Positions 32,410 through 37,223 of a DNA stretch of 37,223 nt are shown piece by piece. Source of the stretch: an uncultured Campylobacter sp. (GTDB lineage Bacteria; Campylobacterota; Campylobacteria; Campylobacterales; Campylobacteraceae). The notes beneath the pieces were generated by a model, which did not search any database, was not told where the DNA came from, and worked only from the letters and a program-made list of their open reading frames with translations. The translations under genes were made by a program, and so were the position numbers. Where the stretch lies: assembly GCF_937973075.1 (NCBI RefSeq), contig NZ_CALBWL010000030.1, positions 1-37,223 on the forward strand, written 5' to 3'. Position 1 is the stretch's first letter, and each line of letters opens with the position of its first letter.

Positions 32410-32719
32410 TCTCGCTGTTTACGATAAAAAAAAGGGAGAATTTAAAATAAAAATTACGCAACTTTGTAAATATTAAATTAATGAATAGTGAAATTTATCG
32501 CCCGATTTATGATTTCATGCTTTGGCGAAAATTTTTGGCTTGCGCCCCAACCTCGACTCGCGAATAAAAGCGATCAAAATTTCAAAATTTCAAAAACGCC
32601 AAACCGAGCCGCCGGATAGAATTTTACCGAAATCAAAGGGTGAAATTTCGCCGCTTTTAAATTTTAGAATTTAGAAAGCGTGGTGAAGCTTGCGAGCTGA
32701 AATTTCTTTTTAAATTTAA
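32410..32719. other. Spacer between htpG and porin, no gene seen
   Basis: About 310 bp of AT-rich DNA with AAATTTCAAAATTTC-type words near 32577-32595. I see no reading frame with a ribosome site. The htpG terminator follows at 32721. Confidence 0.5.
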
Positions 32720-32720
32720 A

Positions 32721-32759
32721 GCGCGGCTACATAGATTTATACAGCCTATGCAGCCGCGC
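32721..32759 (-). terminator. Rho-independent terminator of htpG
   Basis: An 8-bp GC stem (GCGCGGCT and AGCCGCGC) stacks, after one mismatch, on a 5-bp stem (CATAG and CTATG). On the minus strand it is followed by TTTAAATTTAAAAAG. It lies 42 bp after the htpG stop. Confidence 0.75.
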
Positions 32760-32800
32760 GGAATTTAGATAGCGGATCGAAGTCTTAAATTTAGGATAAT

Positions 32801-34642
32801 CTACAGCGCCTTTGCGATCAACTCGTTTACGTTTTTGATAAACTCGCTCGGATTTTCCAGCTCCTGCCCCTCGCTAAGGCGCGCCAGATCGTAGATTATC
32901 TCGGCTACTTGCGGCAGCATCAGCTTATCGGCCTGTAGCTTTTTGATGATCTCGTGATCTGCGTTGATCTCCAAAATCGGCTTTATTGGCGGCAGATTGC
33001 GACCTCCCATCTGCTTAAGCAGCTGCTGCGTCGCAAAATCGGGATCGTTCTCGTCAAAAACAAGGCAGGAAAGCGAGCCGCTTAGACGCGATGAAATTTT
33101 AACGTCCTTGACGCGTTCGCCTAAAATTTCTTTGATCTTCGCGGCGATCTCTTTGGCTTGCGGCGTCGCGGCATCGTCGCTCGCAGCTTCTTGCTTGATC
33201 GAAGTCGCGTTTTTTACAGGCGTCTTATCAAACTCAAAAACGCCCGGCATCACGATCGTATCGATCTCATCGTCGCAGAGCACCACCTCCGTGCCCTCGG
33301 CGTTAAATTTTTCGATCAGAGGCGAGCTTTTAAGCATCGCGGCGCTGTTTCCCGCGATATAATAGATCTCTTTTTGATCCTCTTTCATTTTTTCCTTATA
33401 CTCGCTAAGCGTGATGAACCCGTCTCGCAGGTTTGATTTGAAAAGACAAAGCTTTAAAATTTCCTCTTTGTTTGCGCCGAAGCCGTAAAGCCCCTCTTTC
33501 AAAACCTTGCCGAATAATTCGTAAAATTTTATGTATTTTTCGCGATCGTTCTGCAAAAGCTTTTCTAGCTCAGATAGAATTTTTTTCACGCTCTGTTCGC
33601 GGACGTAGGCTAGAATTCGATTTTCCTGCAAAATTTCGCGGCTTACGTTTAGCGGTAGATCCTCGACATCCATTATGCCGCGCACGAAGCGCAAGTAGCT
33701 AGGCAGCAGCTCTTTGGCGTCATCGGTGATAAAAACGCGCTTGACGTAGAGCTTCACGCCGCTTTGATAATCGACGCGGTATAGATCGAAAGGCTCGCTG
33801 CTCGGCACGTAAAAAAGCGTCGTGTATTCGTGCGTGCCCTCGGCCTTAGTGTGGATGTAAAATAGCGGATCGCCGCTATCGTGGCTGATCTGCTTGTAAA
33901 ATTCATTGTAATCGCTTGGCTTTAGGCTGCTTTTTGGCAGCTGCCAAAGCGCACTCGCGCGGTTGATCTGGACGTTTTTAACCTCGCTATGTCCCTGCTC
34001 GCCCTCTTTTTGTGCGGGTACGTATTCTTCTTTATCCATAAAGATTGGATAAGGGATGTGGTTGGAGTATTTTTTGATAATGCCTTCGAGCCTATAGCCG
34101 TCCAAAAACTCCTCATCTTTCATATGCAGGATTATAGTCGTGCCGAAGTCCTCTTTCTGCGCCTTTTCGATCGCATAGTTGCTCGCGTCGCTGCTCCATT
34201 TATAGCCGTCCTGCGAGAGCGGCTTGCGGCTGATCACCTCGATATGATCTGCCACCATAAACGCCGAATAAAACCCGACGCCGAACTGTCCGATGAGGTT
34301 GCTATCCTTCGCTGCATCGCCGCTAAGGCTCGCCATAAAGCCCTTAGTGCCGCTGCGCGCGATAGTGCCTAGATTGCTCTCGAGCTCGGCCTCGTCCATG
34401 CCGATGCCGTTGTCGCCGATGCTTAACGTTTTGGCCTCTTTGTCGATCTTTATATCGATGCGTGGCACATATGAAAGCGCCTTGTAATCGTCGTTCGTAA
34501 GGCACAAATAGTTTAATTTATCCAGCGCGTCGCTTGCGTTTGAGATGAGCTCGCGCAGGAAAATTTCCTTGTTTGAATAAAGCGAATGGATCATCAAATT
34601 TAGCAGATCATTCACTTCGGTCTTAAATTTTTTCTTTGCCAT
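32801..34642 (-). CDS. htpG: Chaperone HtpG (bacterial Hsp90)
   Basis: ATP-dependent dimeric chaperone in the cytoplasm, 613 residues, a normal length. Seen: N-terminal KFKTEVNDLLNLMIHSLYSNKEIFLRELISNASDALDKL with the ATP-binding Asn and catalytic-type Glu, DNGIGM (about 76-81), GQFGVGFYSAFMVAD (about 118-132), the middle-domain LPLNVSREILQEN with the ATP-contacting Arg, and the C-terminal dimerisation region. The ribosome site is AAAGGA. It is transcribed alone, with a consensus promoter carrying two heat-shock-type operators, and ends at a strong hairpin. Confidence 0.97.
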   Translation of the reverse strand: MAKKKFKTEVNDLLNLMIHSLYSNKEIFLRELISNASDALDKLNYLCLTNDDYKALSYVPRIDIKIDKEAKTLSIGDNGIGMDEAELESNLGTIARSGTKGFMASLSGDAAKDSNLIGQFGVGFYSAFMVADHIEVISRKPLSQDGYKWSSDASNYAIEKAQKEDFGTTIILHMKDEEFLDGYRLEGIIKKYSNHIPYPIFMDKEEYVPAQKEGEQGHSEVKNVQINRASALWQLPKSSLKPSDYNEFYKQISHDSGDPLFYIHTKAEGTHEYTTLFYVPSSEPFDLYRVDYQSGVKLYVKRVFITDDAKELLPSYLRFVRGIMDVEDLPLNVSREILQENRILAYVREQSVKKILSELEKLLQNDREKYIKFYELFGKVLKEGLYGFGANKEEILKLCLFKSNLRDGFITLSEYKEKMKEDQKEIYYIAGNSAAMLKSSPLIEKFNAEGTEVVLCDDEIDTIVMPGVFEFDKTPVKNATSIKQEAASDDAATPQAKEIAAKIKEILGERVKDVKISSRLSGSLSCLVFDENDPDFATQQLLKQMGGRNLPPIKPILEINADHEIIKKLQADKLMLPQVAEIIYDLARLSEGQELENPSEFIKNVNELIAKAL

Positions 34643-34664
34643 TATGCGGTCCTTTTTGAAAATT

Positions 34665-34691
34665 TTGGCAGATTATATCATGGAGTGCTAA
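34665..34691 (-). promoter_or_regulatory. CIRCE-like HrcA operator over the htpG promoter
   Basis: On the minus strand the left half TTAGCACTC is exact. After 9 bp comes ATCTGCCAA, which matches the right half GAGTGCTAA at 5 of 9 positions. The overall match to TTAGCACTC-N9-GAGTGCTAA is 14 of 18. It covers the -10 box and much of the spacer. Confidence 0.6.
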
Positions 34692-34700
34692 TCTTGTCAA
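34672..34700 (-). promoter_or_regulatory. Consensus sigma-70 promoter of htpG
   Basis: On the minus strand, TTGACA (34700-34695) and TATAAT (34677-34672) are both exact consensus, with the ideal 17-bp spacer. It lies about 30 bp before the htpG ATG. Confidence 0.85.
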
Positions 34701-34713
34701 GAGTAGAATAAAT

Positions 34714-34740
34714 AAACTTGATATGTATCCTATCAAGTTT
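34714..34740. promoter_or_regulatory. HAIR-like inverted repeat upstream of htpG (possible HspR site)
   Basis: Perfect 10-bp arms AAACTTGATA and TATCAAGTTT flank 7 bp. The core CTTGATA-N7-TATCAAG matches the HspR consensus CTTGAGT-N7-ACTCAAG at 10 of 14 positions with the same spacing. It lies just upstream of the htpG -35. It could alternatively be a terminator-type hairpin, but no transcript is known to reach it. Confidence 0.5.
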
Positions 34741-35031
34741 TGTAAATTTAGAGGCTCGCTTTAAAATTTAACGTGGAATTTCGCTCGATTTGTCGTCTGC
34801 GAAATAGCTACTCGCTCGGCGGAAAATTCCAGCTTCCACGCACGCCAAGCTTCTAGTTTCCAGGCGTGTCAAACACGAAAGCGCCGCCGCAAAAACCGCA
34901 AAAACCGCAAAAATTTCAAGTGCGGGTTTTGGTAAGAATTTCGGCGCATCATAGCAAAGCTTTCTTGCAAAGAGGAAAAAATCAAAAAATTTATCTCTTA
35001 AAAAAACGAGAATGAAATTTATCGATTTTTA
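34741..35031. other. Spacer upstream of the AT-rich islet, no gene seen
   Basis: It contains a 9-bp triplet repeat (GCAAAAACC, about 34889-34915) and a short hairpin (CACGCC and GGCGTG, about 34841-34868). Nothing codes convincingly. Confidence 0.5.
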
Positions 35032-35039
35032 GGGGGGGG
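35032..35039 (+). repeat. G8 homopolymer tract, likely slippable
   Basis: Eight consecutive G on the plus strand in AT-rich DNA, 1 bp upstream of TAGAAT (35041-35046), the probable -10 of the next gene. G tracts of this length are the standard phase-variation device in Campylobacter. Confidence 0.75.
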
Positions 35040-35040
35040 A

Positions 35041-35046
35041 TAGAAT
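35041..35046 (+). promoter_or_regulatory. Probable -10 box of the AT-rich islet
   Basis: TAGAAT, one base from TATAAT, lies 29 bp before the ATG at 35076, which has a GAAAGGA site. The G8 tract sits between this box and where a -35 would be. Confidence 0.45.
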
Positions 35047-35075
35047 GCACTAAATTTTTGGTTGAAAGGAAAAAT

Positions 35076-35444
35076 ATGGCTGAGGATAAGATTAACGGGA
35101 ACGAAGCCTTGACCCAAAACGGCATGGACAACAATAAGAAAGAAAGTGAAACGAAAAATATAAATGGAGATAAAGAAAATGAAGCTTTTGTCCAGGTTTC
35201 TTTATTGATTTTAGGCGGTATAGTAGGCGGCGCATGGGCTAATATATTAGATAAAGATTTATGGATTAATGTATTAACTATAGCTGTAGCGGGCTTTATT
35301 GTCTATGCAACAATAACTTGGCACGATAAGAAATTAGATAAAAAGATAGGATTTCCTATTTCTGATTGTTCTTTTGCTCATAATAATGGCTCTACTTGCA
35401 TGTTTAGCATATTGCATTCACAAATAATTTCAAAGGAGAAAAGA
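35076..35444 (+). pseudogene. Small two-helix membrane protein, probably 3'-altered and fused in frame
   Basis: The ATG at 35076 follows GAAAGGAAAAAT. The frame encodes a polar Asn/Lys/Glu-rich N-terminus (1-40), then two hydrophobic segments (VSLLILGGIVGGAWA, about 42-56, and VLTIAVAGFIVYATI, about 67-81) and KKLDKKIG. From there the sequence (CSFAHNNGSTCMFSILHSQ) looks unlike a natural membrane-protein tail, and there is no stop before the next gene's own ribosome site and start at 35445 in the same frame. The original stop may have been lost by a frameshift. It could also be one long fused protein (35076-36080). The family is not recognised. Confidence 0.45.
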
Positions 35445-36080
35445 ATGAAAAAAGTAATTTTAGTTTTAGCAGTTCTAGCGAATTTGGCGTTTTCTGCTGA
35501 AGAATTAACACAAGCTCAAATCGAATATTTCGATAAAGAGGGCGAGGGCGGAAATTTAAAGTATTGCACGGCAATCGGTGAATATTACTTTATGGTTGGC
35601 GGAGAAAGGATAGATTGCAAAAAAGCAAAATACTATTTTGAAAAAGTTTGCAAAATGGACAAAGCTGTTCAAAAAAATGAATATTTTATTGAAAGCTGCG
35701 GAAATCTCGCAGCTATGTATTATAAGGGGATTGCCGGGATCGAACAAAATTATAAAGAAGCGGCTCGCTTATTGAAAGTGACTTGCGATATTGGAGACCC
35801 TATGGCATGTAACAATCTTGGGATAATGTACAATAATGGATATGGCGTGAAAAAAGATATAACAAAAGCCGTATCTTGCTATAAATACGCTTGCAATAAA
35901 AACAATTGGCGAGGATACTCGAGTCTTGGTGCATATAATATTGCTTTAGGCAATAAGAATACGGCTGTTAAATATTACAAAAAGGCTTGCGAGTTGGGTA
36001 AAAACGACTCAGAAGCACAAAATCCAAGCAATAAAGATTTTTGGCAACTCACTTGTGAATTGTATGAAAAATTAAAATAG
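35445..36080 (+). CDS. Exported Sel1-repeat, Hcp-like cysteine-rich protein
   Basis: A 211-residue protein starting at the ATG at 35445 right after AAAGGAGAAAAG. The signal peptide is KKVILVLAVLANLAFSA (cut near 18). The mature part has Sel1-like helical repeats with paired cysteines: DCKKAKYYFEKVCKMD, GNLAAMYYKGIAGIEQNYKEAARLLKVTCDIG, MACNNLGIMYNNGYGVKKDI, AVSCYKYACN, and AVKYYKKACELG. This is the pattern of Helicobacter cysteine-rich (Hcp) proteins, secreted solenoids with one disulfide per repeat. The base composition is clearly more AT-rich than the neighbours, and AAATTT words are nearly absent, which suggests recent acquisition. Its function is unknown. Confidence 0.8.
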   Translation: MKKVILVLAVLANLAFSAEELTQAQIEYFDKEGEGGNLKYCTAIGEYYFMVGGERIDCKKAKYYFEKVCKMDKAVQKNEYFIESCGNLAAMYYKGIAGIEQNYKEAARLLKVTCDIGDPMACNNLGIMYNNGYGVKKDITKAVSCYKYACNKNNWRGYSSLGAYNIALGNKNTAVKYYKKACELGKNDSEAQNPSNKDFWQLTCELYEKLK

Positions 36081-36345
36081 ACTTAAAATTACCTGAGCCG
36101 AATTTGCGTTCGGGTAAATCCGCTCAAATTTTCCCAAATCAAATTTAAATTTTCGCCGCTCTCGTTTTCGCCGATCTTACGTAGCCGATCCTTGCGCCGC
36201 CTTTCGTTCTCAAAGCATCATATTTTGCCCTATTGCGCCGTATTTACGCACAGCAAAGCGCACGAAAAAGTGAATTTTAAATTTTACTCGCCCTGCTCTG
36301 CGACGGAATTTACGCACAAAGCGTGGGTATGAAAACAGAAGTGCC

Positions 36346-37223
36346 TTAAATTTTACTCATTACGTCGTCGATTATCGCTTGCGCGCCGTTTCGATCCGCA
36401 AGCTCAAGCAGTCCTTTGCTCGCGCGCGCCACGTCGAAGCTCTCAATCAAGCCTAAAATTCGCTCGCCGCTTGCGTCCTCTTGACGTAAAATTTCGCAAA
36501 GTCCGCGCTCTTTAAGAAATTTCGCGTTATAAAACTGATGATCCGCCGCCGCGAACGGAAACGGCACAAATATCGCGGGCAGACCATTTGCGCAAAGCTC
36601 CCACAGCGTGCTGGCGCCGCTACGTCCGACGCAAAGATCGGCGCTTGCGATGAGCTCGTACATATTTTTGCAAAAGCCCACGAGCTGTACATCCAGACCC
36701 TGCTGCGCGTAGATCTGCGAGATGCGCTCAAACTCGCGCTCGCCGCATTGATGGATCACGCCGTAGCCGAGGCTCAAAAGCTTGGGCGCAAGCTCCACGG
36801 CAAGCGAGTTGATAAAGCTCGCCCCCTGCGAGCCGCCCAAAAAGATGACCCTCTTAAGCGCCGTGCGCGGCCGCGCCGTCTCGAAAAAAATATCCGCGAT
36901 CGGATAAGCAAACGCGCGCTTTTCATAGGAGCTGTAAAACGTGCGCGCAAAGGGCCTCAGCAGGCGATTGAGCCGCCCGCAAACGGCGTTTTGCTCGTGG
37001 ATAAAAAACGGCACGCGAGAAAGGATCGCCGCGATGGATGCGGGCGCCGAGCTGTATCCGCCCACGCTGATGAGTGCGCGGACGCCGTTTTGCTTTAAAA
37101 TTTTACGCGCCGCAAGCGAGAGGCGCAGGATATTTAGCAGCGAGGCTAGCTTGGCAAGACCCTTTTTATCGACGACGCCCGAGCTTTGCAAAAAATAGGT
37201 ACGCGCAAAAAGCTCACTATTTT
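36346..37223 (-). CDS. murG: MurG, partial at the window edge
   Basis: UDP-GlcNAc transferase that turns lipid I into lipid II on the inner face of the membrane. The frame stays open to the last base of the window, so the N-terminal part (the GGTGGH region, about 50-60 residues) is missing; the TTG at 37191 is not a real start. Seen: ISVGGYSSAPASIAA, the HEQN motif in PFFIHEQNAVCGRLNRLL, FLGGSQGASFIN, and CVGRSGASTLWELCANGLPAIFVPFPFAAADHQFYNAKFL, the UDP-GlcNAc site. All are diagnostic for MurG. Confidence 0.95.
   Translation of the reverse strand, partial: NSELFARTYFLQSSGVVDKKGLAKLASLLNILRLSLAARKILKQNGVRALISVGGYSSAPASIAAILSRVPFFIHEQNAVCGRLNRLLRPFARTFYSSYEKRAFAYPIADIFFETARPRTALKRVIFLGGSQGASFINSLAVELAPKLLSLGYGVIHQCGEREFERISQIYAQQGLDVQLVGFCKNMYELIASADLCVGRSGASTLWELCANGLPAIFVPFPFAAADHQFYNAKFLKERGLCEILRQEDASGERILGLIESFDVARASKGLLELADRNGAQAIIDDVMSKI

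Noticed and set aside
36538..37098. 186-residue plus-strand frame opposite murG
   Set aside because: Shadow of murG, which has clear diagnostic motifs; the plus-strand peptide is Arg/Ala-rich with no family resemblance.
1..37223. tRNA, rRNA, insertion sequence or phage genes
   Set aside because: I looked for CCA-ended cloverleaf regions, transposase motifs and integrases and saw none. A tRNAscan and IS search would settle it.

Overview
The window looks like chromosomal DNA of a Campylobacter with moderate GC, probably an oral or gut-type species near C. gracilis, C. showae or C. rectus; species cannot be fixed from the sequence alone. Evidence: the gene order hisS-speA-cysE-aspB (as in C. 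jejuni), a Wolinella-like fccABC respiratory locus, an epsilonproteobacterial porin, TATAAT-type -10 boxes, and an eight-G tract of the kind that phase-varies in this genus. The words AAATTT and TAAAATTTTA are extremely frequent in intergenic DNA and in parts of genes.

Layout. (1) 1-2140: two small acidic proteins of unknown function, separated by about 860 bp of gene-poor DNA holding a 27-bp tandem repeat. (2) 2198-7679: a tightly coupled housekeeping operon: hisS, speA, cysE, a small exported protein, aspB. (3) 8415-26136: a near-complete aryl polyene (APE) pigment cluster on one strand, 17 recognisable genes: phosphopantetheinyl transferase, lipoprotein, ketosynthase ApeO, dehydratase ApeP, ketoreductase ApeQ, ketosynthase ApeR, small periplasmic protein, chain-length-factor-like ApeC, acyltransferase ApeD, two ACPs, membrane protein ApeG, an ApeH-ApeI fusion, glycosyltransferase and acyltransferase (ApeJ in two parts), thioesterase ApeK, LolA-like ApeL, MMPL exporter ApeM. 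Nearly all junctions overlap by a few bases, but two gaps of 0.7-1 kb interrupt the chain. (4) 26493-30267: a LysR regulator divergent from fccABC, a quinol-fed periplasmic flavin reductase system for fumarate-like or other unsaturated acids. (5) 30960-34642: a porin and htpG (Hsp90) on the minus strand, each with a clear terminator and promoter; htpG has CIRCE-like and HAIR-like operators. (6) 35032-36080: an AT-rich islet with a G8 tract in its presumed promoter and a Sel1-repeat protein. (7) 36346-37223: murG, cut by the window edge.

How the APE genes fit together: the PPTase arms ApeE and ApeF; ApeH activates an aryl starter; ApeO/ApeC and ApeR condense malonyl units; ApeQ reduces; ApeP with the ApeI domain dehydrates, giving the conjugated polyene; ApeD, ApeJ and ApeK handle transfer to a lipid-like carrier; ApeL, ApeM and the lipoprotein probably carry the product to the outer membrane. 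The least expected feature is that many APE proteins carry long, low-complexity, internally repeated inserts or tails, made of the same AAATTT-rich repeated DNA that fills the gaps. The neighbouring housekeeping genes lack them.
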